The notes beneath the pieces are model-generated. The model was given only the letters and a program-made list of their open reading frames with translations. It was not told the DNA's origin and did no database searches. DNA of 64,000 nucleotides from Tetragonia tetragonoides (lineage: Eukaryota > Streptophyta > Magnoliopsida > Caryophyllales > Aizoaceae), in contig CM076141.1 of the NCBI GenBank assembly GCA_038025085.1, positions 24,242,501 through 24,306,500 of the forward strand, in the 5' to 3' direction. How positions within the stretch are numbered: the stretch's first letter is position 1; each line of letters opens with the position of its first letter. This document shows positions 1-11,323 of the stretch, piece after piece. A program made the position numbers and the translations under genes.

Positions 1-2197
1 CACCCTACTCGTATGAGCTTTTAAAACGCGTAAATGCATTCAAAAGCTTGAGTTGAAGCTTGTTTGTAACTGTAAACATCCTAGGTATATTTTCGCACTC
101 AAATGAATGCAAACAAAGTATTCGGATGCTTTCTCTTAATATACAACACAAAAGAACTCAAATCTCTTTCACCCTACTCGTATGAGCTTTTAAAACGCGT
201 AAATGCATTCAAAAGCATGAGATGAAGCTTGTTTGTAACTGTAAACATCCTAGGTGTAGTTTCACACTCAAATGATTGCAAACAAAGTATTTGGATGATT
301 TCTGTTAATATACTACACAAAAGAACTCAAATCTCTTTCACCCTACTCGTATGAGCTTTTAAAACGCGTAAATGCATTCAAAAGCTTGAGTTGAAGCTTG
401 TTTGTAACTGTAAACATCCTAGGTCTGGTTTCACACTCAAATGAATGCAAACAAAGTATTTGGATGCTTTATCTTAATATACAACACAAAAGAACTCAAA
501 TCTCTTTCACTCTACTCGTATGAGCTTTTAAAACGCGTAAATGCATTCAAAAGCTTGAGTTGAAGCTTGTTTCTAACTGTAAACATCCTAGGTATAATTT
601 CACACTCAAATGAATGCAAACAAAGTATTTGGATGCTTTCTCCTAATATACAACACAAAAGAACTCAAATCTCTTTCACCCTACTCGTATGAGCTTTTAA
701 AACGCGTAAATGCATTCAAAAGCTTGAGTTGAAGCTTGTTTGTAACTGTAAACATCCTCGGTTGTGTTTCACACTCAAATGATTGCAAACAAAGTAGTTG
801 TATGATTTCTCTTGATATACAACACAAAAGAACTCAAATCGCTTTCACCCTACTCGTATGAGCTTTTAAAACGCGTAAATGCATTCAAAAGCTTGAGTTG
901 AAGCTTGTTTGTAACAGTAAACAGCCTAGGTTTAGTTTCACACTCAAATGAATGCAAACAACGTATTTGGATGCTTTCTCTTAATATACAACACAAAAGA
1001 ACTCAAATCTCTTTCACCCTACTCGTATCAGCTTTTAAAACGCGTAAATGCATTCAAAAGCTTGAGTTGAAGCTTGTTTGTAACTGTAAACATCCTAGGT
1101 GTAGTTTCACACTCAAATGAATGCAAACAACGTATTTGGATGCTTTCTCTTAATATACAACACAAAAGAACTAAAATCTCTTTCACCCTACTCGTATGAG
1201 CTTTTAAAACGCGTAAATGCATTCAAAAGCTTGAGTTGAAGCTTGTTTGTAACTGTAAACATCCTAGGTATATTTTCACACTCAAATGAATGCAAACAGA
1301 GTATTTGGATGCTTTCTCTTAATATACAACACAAAAGAACTCAAATCTCTTTCACCCTACTCGTAAGAGCTTTTAAAACGCGTAAATGCATTCAAAAGCA
1401 TGAGATGAAGCTTGTTTGTAACTGTAAACATCCTAGGTGTAGTTTCACACTCAAATGATTGCAAACAAAGTATTTAGATGATTTCTGTTAATATACAACA
1501 CAAAAGAACTCAAATCTCTTTCACCCTACTCGTATGAGCTTTTAAAACGCGTAAATGCATTCAAAAGCTTGAGTTGAAGCTTGTTTGTAACTGTAAACAT
1601 CCTAGGTCTGGTTTCACACTCAAATGAATGCAAACAACGTATTTGGATGCTTTCTCTTAATATACAACACAAAAGAACTCAAATCTCTTTCACCCTACTC
1701 GTATGAGCTTTTAAAACGCGTAAATACATTCAAAAGCTTGAGTTGAAGCTTGTTTGTAACTGTAAACATCCTAGGTATAATTTCACACTCAAATGACTGC
1801 AAACACAGTATTTGGATGCTTTCTCTTAATATACAACACAAAAGAACTCAAATCTCTTTCACCCTACTCGTATGAGCTTTTAAAACGCGTAAATGCATTC
1901 AAAAGCTTGAGTTGAAACTTGTTTGTAACTGTAAACATCCTAGGTATAATTTCACACTCAAATGAATGCAAACAAAGTATTTGGATGCTTTCTCTTAATA
2001 TACAACACAAAAGAACTCAAATCTCTTTCACCCTACTCGTATCAGCTTTTAAAACGCGTAAATGCATTCAAAAGCTTTAGTTGAAGCTTGTTTGTAACTG
2101 TAAACATCCTAGGTGTAGTTTCACACTCAAATGAATGCAAACAACGTATTTGGATGCTTTCTCTTAATATACAACACAAAAGAACTAAAATCTCTTT

Positions 2198-2366
2198 CAC
2201 CCTACTCGTATGAGCTTTTAAAACGCGTAAATGCATTCAAAAGCTTGAGTTGAAGCTTGTTTGTAACTGTAAACATCCTAGGTATATTTTCACACTCAAA
2301 TGAATGCAAACAAAGTATTTGGATGCTTTCTCTTAATATACAACACAAAAGAACTCAAATCTCTTT
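2198..2366 (+). repeat. Exemplar of monomer type b (tag 'tata' followed by 'ttttcac')
   Basis: This is a complete 169-bp monomer with 'cttgagttgaagcttg' at 47-62, the tag 'tata' at 87-90 followed by t at 91-93 (reading 'ggtatattttcac'), 'gaatgc', 'caaag', and the tail 'gctttctctta'. Type b almost always follows a monomer that ends in 'gaactaaaa' and, in the HORs, usually precedes the 'catgagatg' type c. Copies recur throughout the window, for example at 4057, 9972, 14366, 22647, 36498, 46282 and 52929. A variant has GGGT instead of GCGT at positions 28-31. Confidence 0.85.
2241..2275. repeat. Representative paired hairpin dyads in one monomer
   Basis: In a standard monomer (unit 2198), AAGCTT at 44-49 and AAGCTT at 56-61 form a 6-bp stem with the loop 'gagttg'. 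TGTTT at 61-65 and AAACA at 74-78 form a 5-bp stem with the loop 'gtaactgt'. The two dyads share one base. They recur in most monomers, but the first is broken in c, e, f and g types and the second in g. A structural role is inference only. Confidence 0.7.
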
Positions 2367-3549
2367 CACCCTACTCGTATGAGCTTTTAAAACGCGTAAA
2401 TGCATTCAAATGCATGAGATGAAGCTTGTTTGTAACTGTAAACATCCTAGGTGTAGTTTCACACTCAAATGATTGCAAACAAAGTATTTGGATGCTTTAT
2501 CTTAATATACAACACAAAAGAACTCAAATCTCTTTCACTCTACTCGTATGAGCTTTTAAAACGCGTAAATGCATTCAAAAGCTTGAGTTGAAGCTTGTTT
2601 GTAACTGTAAACATCCTAGGTGTAGTTTCACACTCAAATGAATGCAAACAACGTATTCGGATGCTTTCTCTTAATATACAACACAAAAGAACTCAAATCT
2701 CTTTCACCCTACTCGTATGAGCTTTTAAAACGCGTAAATGCATTCAAAAGCTTGAGTTGAAACTTGTTTGTAACTGTAAACATCCTAGGTATAATTTCAC
2801 ACTCAAATGAATGCAAACAAAGTATTTGGATGCTTTCTCCGAATATACAACACAAAAGAACTCAAATCTCTTTCACCCTACTCGTATGAGCTTTTAAAAC
2901 GCGTAAATGCATTCAAAAGCTTGAGTTGAAGCTTGTTTGTAACTGTAAACATCCTAGGTCTGGTTTCACACTCAAATGAATGCAAACAAAGTATTTGGAT
3001 GCTTTATCTTAATATACAACACAAAAGAACTCAAATCTCTTTCACTCTACTCGTATGAGCTTTTAAAACGCGTAAATGCATTCAAAAGCTTGAGTTGAAG
3101 CTTGTTTGTAACTGTAAACATCCTAGGTATAATTTCACACTCAAATGAATGCAAACAAAGTATTTGGATGCTTTCTCTGAATATACAACACAAAAGAACT
3201 CAAATCTCTTTCACCCTACTCGTATGAGCTTTTAAAACGCGTAAATGCATTCAAAAGCTTGAGTTGAAGCTTGTTTGTAACTGTAAACATCCTAGGTCTG
3301 GTTTCACACTCAAATGAATGCAAACAAAGTATTTGGATGCTTTATCTTAATATACATAACAAAAGAACTCAAATCTCTTTCACTCTACTCGTATGAGCTT
3401 TTAAAACGCGTAAATGCATTCAAAAGCTTGAGTTGAAGCTTGTTTGTAACTGTAAACATCCTAGGTATAATTTCACACTCAAATGAATGCAAACAAAGTA
3501 TTTGGATGCTTTCTCCTAATATACAACACAAAAGAACTCAAATCTCTTT

Positions 3550-3887
3550 CACCCTACTCGTATGAGCTTTTAAAACGCGTAAATGCATTCAAAAGCTTGA
3601 GTTGAAGCTTGTTTGTAACTGTAAACATCCTCGGTTGTGTTTCACACTCAAATGATTGCAAACAAAGTATTTGTATGATTTCTCTTAATATACAACACAA
3701 AAGAACTCAAATCGCTTTCACCCTACTCGTATGAGCTTTTAAAACGCGTAAATGCATTCAAAAGCTTGAGTTGAAGCTTGTTTGTAACAGTAAACAGCCT
3801 AGGTTTAGTTTCACACTCAAATGAATGCAAACAACGTATTTGGATGCTTTCTCTTAATATACAACACAAAAGAACTCAAATCTCTTT
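3550..3887 (+). repeat. Exemplar pair of divergent monomers (tags 'ttgtg' and 'ttta')
   Basis: These are two adjacent monomers found almost only in the first 13 kb. The first reads 'catcctcggttgtgtttcac' (CCTAGG palindrome lost), 'gattgc', 'tttgtatgatttctctta' and ends 'aaatcgcttt'. The second reads 'gtaacagtaaacagcctagg' with tag 'ttta'. The pair always occurs together: 677-1014, 3550-3887, 5409-5746, 8282-8619 and 12676-13013. It marks the original 11-mer and the blocks copied from it. Confidence 0.85.
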
Positions 3888-6800
3888 CACCCTACTCGTA
3901 TCAGCTTTTAAAACGCGTAAATGCATTCAAAAGCTTGAGTTGAAGCTTGTTTGTAACTGTAAACATCCTAGGTGTAGTTTCACACTCAAATGAATGCAAA
4001 CAACGTATTTGGATGCTTTCTCTTAATATACAACACAAAAGAACTAAAATCTCTTTCACCCTACTCGTATGAGCTTTTAAAACGCGTAAATGCATTCAAA
4101 AGCTTGAGTTGAAGCTTGTTTGTAACTGTAAACATCCTAGGTATATTTTCACACTCAAATGAATGCAAACAAAGTATTTGGATGCTTTCTCTTAATATAC
4201 AACACAAAAGAACTCAAATCTCTTTCACCCTACTCGTATGAGCTTTTAAAACGCGTAAATGCATTCAAATGCATGAGATGAAGCTTGTTTGTAACTGTAA
4301 ACATCCTAGGTGTAGTTTCACACTCAAATGATTGCAAACAAAGTATTTGGATGCTTTATCTTAATATACAACACAAAAGAACTCAAATCTCTTTCACTCT
4401 ACTCGTATGAGCTTTTAAAACGCGTAAATGCATTCAAAAGCTTGAGTTGAAGCTTGTTTGTAACTGTAAACATCCTAGGTGTAGTTTCACACTCAAATGA
4501 ATGCAAACAACGTATTCGGATGCTTTCTCTTAATATACAACACAAAAGAACTCAAATCTCTTTCACCCTACTCGTATGAGCTTTTAAAACGCGTAAATGC
4601 ATTCAAAAGCTTGAGTTGAAACTTGTTTGTAACTGTAAACATCCTAGGTATAATTTCACACTCAAATGAATGCAAACAAAGTATTTGGATGCTTTCTCCG
4701 AATATACAACACAAAAGAACTCAAATCTCTTTCACCCTACTCGTATGAGCTTTTAAAACGCGTAAATGCATTCAAAAGCTTGAGTTGAAGCTTGTTTGTA
4801 ACTGTAAACATCCTAGGTCTGGTTTCACACTCAAATGAATGCAAACAAAGTATTTGGATGCTTTATCTTAATATACAACACAAAAGAACTCAAATCTCTT
4901 TCACTCTACTCGTATGAGCTTTTAAAACGCGTAAATGCATTCAAAAGCTTGAGTTGAAGCTTGTTTGTAACTGTAAACATCCTAGGTATAATTTCACACT
5001 CAAATGAATGCAAACAAAGTATTTGGATGCTTTCTCTGAATATACAACACAAAAGAACTCAAATCTCTTTCACCCTACTCGTATGAGCTTTTAAAACGCG
5101 TAAATGCATTCAAAAGCTTGAGTTGAAGCTTGTTTGTAACTGTAAACATCCTAGGTCTGGTTTCACACTCAAATGAATGCAAACAAAGTATTTGGATGCT
5201 TTATCTTAATATACATAACAAAAGAACTCAAATCTCTTTCACTCTACTCGTATGAGCTTTTAAAACGCGTAAATGCATTCAAAAGCTTGAGTTGAAGCTT
5301 GTTTGTAACTGTAAACATCCTAGGTATAATTTTACACTCAAATGAATGCAAACAAAGTATTTGGATGCTTTCTCCTAATATACAACACAAAAGAACTCAA
5401 ATCTCTTTCACCCTACTCGTATGAGCTTTTAAAACGCGTAAATGCATTCAAAAGCTTGAGTTGAAGCTTGTTTGTAACTGTAAACATCCTCGGTTGTGTT
5501 TCACACTCAAATGATTGCAAACAAAGTATTTGTATGATTTCTCTTAATATACAACACAAAAGAACTCAAATCGCTTTCACCCTACTCGTATGAGCTTTTA
5601 AAACGCGTAAATGCATTCAAAAGCTTGAGTTGAAGCTTGTTTGTAACAGTAAACAGCCTAGGTTTAGTTTCACACTCAAATGAATGCAAACAACGTATTT
5701 GGATGCTTTCTCTTAATATACAACACAAAAGAACTCAAATCTCTTTCACCCTACTCGTATCAGCTTTTAAAACGCGTAAATGCATTCAAAAGCTTGAGTT
5801 GAAGCTTGTTTGTAACTGTAAACATCCTAGGTGTAGTTTCACACTCAAATGAATGCAAACAACGTATTTGGATGCTTTCTCTTAATATACAACACAAAAG
5901 AACTAAAATCTCTTTCACCCTACTCGTATGAGCTTTTAAAACGCGTAAATGCATTCAAAAGCTTGAGTTGAAGCTTGTTTGTAACTGTAAACATCCTAGG
6001 TATATTTTCACACTCAAATGAATGCAAACAGAGTATTTGGATGCTTTCTCTTAATATACAACACAAAAGAACTCAAATCTCTTTCACCCTACTCGTAAGA
6101 GCTTTTAAAACGCGTAAATGCATTCAAAAGCATGAGATGAAGCTTGTTTGTAACTGTAAACATCCTAGGTGTAGTTTCACACTCAAATGATTGCAAACAA
6201 AGTATTTAGATGATTTCTGTTAATATACAACACAAAAGAACTCAAATCTCTTTCACCCTACTCGTATGAGCTTTTAAAACGCGTAAATGCATTCAAAAGC
6301 TTGAGTTGAAGCTTGTTTGTAACTGTAAACATCCTAGGTCTGGTTTCACACTCAAATGAATGCAAACAACGTATTTGGATGCTTTCTCTTAATATACAAC
6401 ACAAAAGAACTCAAATCTCTTTCACCCTACTCGTATGAGCTTTTAAAACGCGTAAATACATTCAAAAGCTTGAGTTGAAGCTTGTTTGTAACTGTAAACA
6501 TCCTAGGTATAATTTCACACTCAAATGACTGCAAACACAGTATTTGGATGCTTTCTCTTAATATACAACACAAAAGAACTCAAATCTCTTTCACCCTACT
6601 CGTATGAGCTTTTAAAACGCGTAAATGCATTCAAAAGCTTGAGTTGAAACTTGTTTGTAACTGTAAACATCCTAGGTATAATTTCACACTCAAATGAATG
6701 CAAACAAAGTATTTGGATGCTTTCTCTTAATATACAACACAAAAGAACTCAAATCTCTTTCACCCTACTCGTATCAGCTTTTAAAACGCGTAAATGCATT

Positions 6801-9800
6801 CAAAAGCTTTAGTTGAAGCTTGTTTGTAACTGTAAACATCCTAGGTGTAGTTTCACACTCAAATGAATGCAAACAACGTATTTGGATGCTTTCTCTTAAT
6901 ATACAACACAAAAGAACTAAAATCTCTTTCACCCTACTCGTATGAGCTTTTAAAACGCGTAAATGCATTCAAAAGCTTGAGTTGAAGCTTGTTTGTAACT
7001 GTAAACATCCTAGGTATATTTTCACACTCAAATGAATGCAAACAAAGTATTTGGATGCTTTCTCTTAATATACAACACAAAAGAACTCAAATCTCTTTCA
7101 CCCTACTCGTATGAGCTTTTAAAACGCGTAAATGCATTCAAATGCATGAGATGAAGCTTGTTTGTAACTGTAAACATCCTAGGTGTAGTTTCACACTCAA
7201 ATGATTGCAAACAAAGTATTTGGATGCTTTATCTTAATATACAACACAAAAGAACTCAAATCTCTTTCACTCTACTCGTATGAGCTTTTAAAACGCGTAA
7301 ATGCATTCAAAAGCTTGAGTTGAAGCTTGTTTGTAACTGTAAACATCCTAGGTGTAGTTTCACACTCAAATGAATGCAAACAACGTATTCGGATGCTTTC
7401 TCTTAATATACAACACAAAAGAACTCAAATCTCTTTCACCCTACTCGTATGAGCTTTTAAAACGCGTAAATGCATTCAAAAGCTTGAGTTGAAACTTGTT
7501 TGTAACTGTAAACATCCTAGGTATAATTTCACACTCAAATGAATGCAAACAAAGTATTTGGATGCTTTCTCCGAATATACAACACAAAAGAACTCAAATC
7601 TCTTTCACCCTACTCGTATGAGCTTTTAAAACGCGTAAATGCATTCAAAAGCTTGAGTTGAAGCTTGTTTGTAACTGTAAACATCCTAGGTCTGGTTTCA
7701 CACTCAAATGAATGCAAACAAAGTATTTGGATGCTTTATCTTAATATACAACACAAAAGAACTCAAATCTCTTTCACTCTACTCGTATGAGCTTTTAAAA
7801 CGCGTAAATGCATTCAAAAGCTTGAGTTGAAGCTTGTTTGTAACTGTAAACATCCTAGGTATAATTTCACACTCAAATGAATGCAAACAAAGTATTTGGA
7901 TGCTTTCTCTGAATATACAACACAAAAGAACTCAAATCTCTTTCACCCTACTCGTATGAGCTTTTAAAACGCGTAAATGCATTCAAAAGCTTGAGTTGAA
8001 GCTTGTTTGTAACTGTAAACATCCTAGGTCTGGTTTCACACTCAAATGAATGCAAACAAAGTATTTGGATGCTTTATCTTAATATACATAACAAAAGAAC
8101 TCAAATCTCTTTCACTCTACTCGTATGAGCTTTTAAAACGCGTAAATGCATTCAAAAGCTTGAGTTGAAGCTTGTTTGTAACTGTAAACATCCTAGGTAT
8201 AATTTCACACTCAAATGAATGCAAACAAAGTATTTGGATGCTTTCTCCTAATATACAACACAAAAGAACTCAAATCTCTTTCACCCTACTCGTATGAGCT
8301 TTTAAAACGCGTAAATGCATTCAAAAGCTTGAGTTGAAGCTTGTTTGTAACTGTAAACATCCTCGGTTGTGTTTCACACTCAAATGATTGCAAACAAAGT
8401 ATTTGTATGATTTCTCTTAATATACAACACAAAAGAACTCAAATCGCTTTCACCCTACTCGTATGAGCTTTTAAAACGCGTAAATGCATTCAAAAGCTTG
8501 AGTTGAAGCTTGTTTGTAACAGTAAACAGCCTAGGTTTAGTTTCACACTCAAATGAATGCAAACAAAGTGTTTGGATGCTTTCTCTTAATATACAACACA
8601 AAAGAACTCAAATCTCTTTCACCCTACTCGTATGAGGTTTTAAAAGGCGTAAATGCATTCAAAAGCTTGAGTTGAAGCTTATTTGTAACTGTAAACATCC
8701 TAGGTGTAGTTTCACACTCAAATGATTGCAAACAAAGTATTTAGATGATTTCTGTTAATATACAACACAAAAGAACTCAAATCTCTTTCACCCTACTCGT
8801 ATCAGCTTTTAAAACGCGTAAATGCATTCAAAAGCTTGAGTTGAAGCTTGTTTGTAACTGTAAACATCCTAGGTGTAGTTTCACACTCAAATGAATGCAA
8901 ACAACGTATTTGGATGCTTTCTCTTAATATACAACACAAAAGAACTAAAATCTCTTTCACCCTACTCGTATGAGCTTTTGAAACGCGTAAATGCATTCAA
9001 AAGCTTGAGTTGAAGCTTGTTTGTAACTGTAAACATCCTAGGTATATTTTCACACTCAAATGAATGCAAACAAAGTATTTGGATGCTTTCTCTTAATATA
9101 CAACACAAAAGAACTCAAATCTCTTTCACCCTACTCGTATGAGCTTTTAAAACGCGTAAATGCATTCAAAAGCATGAGATGAAGCTTGTTTGTAACTGTA
9201 AACATCCTAGGTGTAGTTTCACACTCAAATGATTGCAAACAAAGTATTTAGATGATTTCTGTTAATATACAACACAAAAGAACTCAAATCTCTTTCACCC
9301 TACTCGTATGAGCTTTTAAAACGCGTAAATGCATTCAAAAGCTTGAGTTGAAGCTTGTTTGTAACTGTAAACATCCTAGGTCTGGTTTCACACTCAAATG
9401 AATGCAAACAACGTATTTGGATGCTTTCTCTTAATATACAACACAAAAGAACTCAAATCTCTTTCACCCTACTCGTATGAGCTTTTAAAACGCGTAAATA
9501 CATTCAAAAGCTTGAGTTGAAGCTTGTTTGTAACTGTAAACATCCTAGGTATAATTTCACACTCAAATGAATGCAAACACAGTATTTGGATGCTTTCTCT
9601 TAATATACAACACAAAAGAACTCAAATCTCTTTCACCCTACTCGTATGAGCTTTTAAAACGCGTAAATGCATTCAAAAGCTTGAGTTGAAACTTGTTTGT
9701 AACTGTAAACATCCTAGGTATAATTTCACACTCAAATGAATGCAAACAAAGTATTTGGATGCTTTCTCTTAATATACAACACAAAAGAACTCAAATCTCT

Positions 9801-10140
9801 TTCACCCTACTCGTATCAGCTTTTAAAACGCGTAAATGCATTCAAAAGCTTTAGTTGAAGCTTGTTTGTAACTGTAAACATCCTAGGTGTAGTTTCACAC
9901 TCAAATGAATGCAAACAACGTATTTGGATGCTTTCTCTTAATATACAACACAAAAGAACTAAAATCTCTTTCACCCTACTCGTATGAGCTTTTAAAACGC
10001 GTAAATGCATTCAAAAGCTTGAGTTGAAGCTTGTTTGTAACTGTAAACATCCTAGGTATATTTTCACACTCAAATGAATGCAAACAAAGTATTTGGATGC
10101 TTTCTCTTAATATACAACACAAAAGAACTCAAATCTCTTT

Positions 10141-10309
10141 CACCCTACTCGTATGAGCTTTTAAAACGCGTAAATGCATTCAAAAGCATGAGATGAAGCT
10201 TGTTTGTAACTGTAAACATCCTAGGTGTAGTTTCACACTCAAATGATTGCAAACAAAGTATTTGGATGCTTTATCTTAATATACAACACAAAAGAACTCA
10301 AATCTCTTT
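10141..10309 (+). repeat. Exemplar of monomer type c ('catgagatg', tag 'gtag', 'gattgc', tail 'ttatctta')
   Basis: This monomer reads 'agcatgagatgaagcttg' at 45-62 where others read 'agcttgagttgaagcttg'. That change destroys the first AAGCTT palindrome and the 12-bp spaced dyad. The tag is 'gtag', position 107 is t ('gattgc'), and the tail is 'gctttatctta'. It is nearly always followed by a monomer starting 'cactct'. Early copies at 2367, 4226 and 7099 read 'aaatgcatgagatg' instead. The six monomers with a 6-bp deletion all belong to this type. Confidence 0.85.
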
Positions 10310-10478
10310 CACTCTACTCGTATGAGCTTTTAAAACGCGTAAATGCATTCAAAAGCTTGAGTTGAAGCTTGTTTGTAACTGTAAACATCCTAGGTGTAGT
10401 TTCACACTCAAATGAATGCAAACAACGTATTTGGATGCTTTCTCTTAATATACAACACAAAAGAACTCAAATCTCTTT
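10310..10478 (+). repeat. Exemplar of monomer type d ('cactct' start, tag 'gtag', 'caacgta')
   Basis: This monomer starts 'cactct' (t at position 4) and has 'cttgagttgaagcttg', tag 'gtag', 'gaatgc', 'caaacaacgta' at 111-120 and tail 'gctttctctta'. The change to 'acgta' adds a CpG to the second half of the monomer. It follows type c and precedes type e in most HORs. Some copies (2536, 4395, 11662) read 'gtattcgg' instead of 'gtatttgg'. Confidence 0.85.
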
Positions 10479-10647
10479 CACCCTACTCGTATGAGCTTTT
10501 AAAACGCGTAAATGCATTCAAAAGCTTGAGTTGAAACTTGTTTGTAACTGTAAACATCCTAGGTATAATTTCACACTCAAATGAATGCAAACAAAGTATT
10601 TGGATGCTTTCTCTGAATATACAACACAAAAGAACTCAAATCTATTT
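10479..10647 (+). repeat. Exemplar of monomer type e ('gaaacttg', tag 'tataatt', tail 'ctctga')
   Basis: This monomer has a at position 58 ('gttgaaacttg', which breaks the second AAGCTT), tag 'tataattt', 'gaatgc', 'caaag' and tail 'gctttctctgaa'. This copy ends in 'ctattt' rather than 'ctcttt', a lineage marker shared with units at 14873, 17070, 19774, 23154 and 26027. Type e is the element most often missing in the shortened 7-mer HORs. Confidence 0.85.
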
Positions 10648-10816
10648 CACCCTACTCGTATGAGCTTTTAAAACGCGTAAATGCATTCAAAAGCATGAGA
10701 TGAAACTTGTTTGTAACTGTAAACATCCTAGGTGTAGTTTCACACTCAAATGATTGCAAACAAAGTATTTAGATGATTTCTGTTAATATACAACACAAAA
10801 GAACTCAAATCTCTTT
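10648..10816 (+). repeat. Exemplar of monomer type f ('catgagatgaaacttg', tail 'gatttctgtta')
   Basis: This monomer combines 'agcatgagatgaaacttg' (changes at 48, 53 and 58), tag 'gtag', 'gattgc', 'tatttagatgatttctgtta' and a standard end. The 'ttagatgatttctgtta' tail is the most divergent tail in the window. Copies with 'gaagcttg' or 'gaagcttatttg' upstream of the same tail occur at 1353, 9127 and 48028. This suggests that tag, position 107 and tail move as one block. Confidence 0.85.
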
Positions 10817-10985
10817 CACCCTACTCGTATGAGCTTTTAAAACGCGTAAATGCATTCAAAAGCTTGAGTTGAAGCTACTTTGTAACTGTAAACATCCTAG
10901 GTCTGGTTTCACACTCAAATGAATGCAAACAAAGTATTTGGATGCTTTATCTTAATATACAACACAAAAGAACTCAAATCTCTTT
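10817..10985 (+). repeat. Exemplar of monomer type g ('gaagctactttg', tag 'ctgg')
   Basis: This monomer has 'gttgaagctactttgtaac', where positions 61-62 changed from tg to ac. The second AAGCTT and the TGTTT arm of the dyad at 61-78 are both lost. The tag is 'ctgg', with 'gaatgc', 'caaag' and tail 'gctttatctta'. The next unit starts 'cactct'. Some copies (21802, 22140, 24675, 25013) instead end with the tail 'gatttctgttaatatactac', which indicates recombination within the monomer or conversion of the tail block. Confidence 0.85.
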
Positions 10986-11154
10986 CACTCTACTCGTATG
11001 AGCTTTTAAAACGCGTAAACGCATTCAAAAGCTTGAGTTGAAGCTTGTTTGTAACTGTAAACATCCTAGGTATAATTTCACACTCAAATGAATGCAAACA
11101 ACGTATTTGGATGCTTTCTCTTAATATACAACACAAAAGAACTCAAATCTCTTT
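10986..11154 (+). repeat. Exemplar of monomer type h ('cactct' start, tag 'tataatt', 'caacgta')
   Basis: This monomer starts 'cactct', has tag 'tataattt', 'gaatgc', 'caaacaacgta' and tail 'gctttctctta'. The next monomer starts 'cacact'. This copy carries 'aaacgcattc' instead of 'aaatgcattc' at 32-41, which adds a CpG and removes the AATGCATT palindrome. The change is shared with units at 17746, 23661 and 26534 and travels with a GGGT-type b monomer two units downstream. Confidence 0.85.
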
Positions 11155-11323
11155 CACACTACTCGTATCAGCTTTTAAAACGCGTAAATGCATTCAAAAG
11201 CTTTAGTTGAAGCTTGTTTGTAACTGTAAACATCCTAGGTGTAGTTTCACACTCAAATGAATGCAAACAACGTATTTGGATGCTTTCTCTTAATATACAA
11301 CACAAAAGAACTAAAATCTCTTT
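11155..11323 (+). repeat. Exemplar of monomer type a ('atcag', 'ctttag', 'gaactaaaa')
   Basis: This monomer reads 'tcgtatcagc' (position 15 g to c), 'agctttagttgaagcttg' (position 50 g to t), tag 'gtag', 'gaatgc', 'caacgta', tail 'ctctta', and 'gaactaaaatc' (position 159 c to a). The position-159 change removes an in-frame TGA on the minus strand. That alone opens the 64-codon minus-strand reading frame seen across each a/b junction. It is not evidence of a gene. The start 'cacact' is shared by several copies. Confidence 0.85.

Larger units (their letters stand above)
2198..5915 (+). repeat. 11-mer higher-order repeat, two copies of 1859 bp
   Basis: Monomers at 2198-4056 repeat in the same order at 4057-5915. 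The sequence of types is: b, c with 'aaatgcatgagatg', d with 'attcgg', 'ctccga' e-like, 'ctgg', 'tataatt/ctctga', 'ctgg' with 'tacataac', 'tataatt/ctccta', 'ttgtg', 'ttta', then an 'atcag' unit ending 'ctaaaa'. I saw few differences, for example 'attttacac' near 5331 in copy 2 against 'atttcacac' in copy 1. The unique 'tacataac' end near 3355 and 5214 confirms the register. Confidence 0.9.
1184..8450 (+). repeat. 28-mer tandem duplication (4732 bp, about 1.5 copies) containing the 11-mer
   Basis: The block 1184-5915 (28 monomers) is repeated from 5916 to about 8450 (first 15 monomers). Shared rare markers at a 4732-bp offset are 'cagagtatt' in the first unit, 'gtaagagc' (1365 and 6097), 'aaatgactgc' (1793 and 6525) and 'tacataac' (3355 and 8087). 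The 11-mer pair lies inside the first copy, so the two periods are nested. The match ends near 8451, where the 'ttta' unit reads 'caaagtg' instead of 'caacgta'. Confidence 0.85.
9803..11154 (+). repeat. Complete 8-mer HOR, copy 1 (types a to h, 1352 bp)
   Basis: Eight monomers in the order a, b, c, d, e, f, g, h make a 1352-bp unit, after which the a type recurs at 11155. The exemplars for c to h are taken from this copy. This order is the simplest reference that explains the next 18 kb, where the same letters appear with internal deletions and duplications. That the 8-mer is ancestral is an inference from its being the most complete form. Confidence 0.85.
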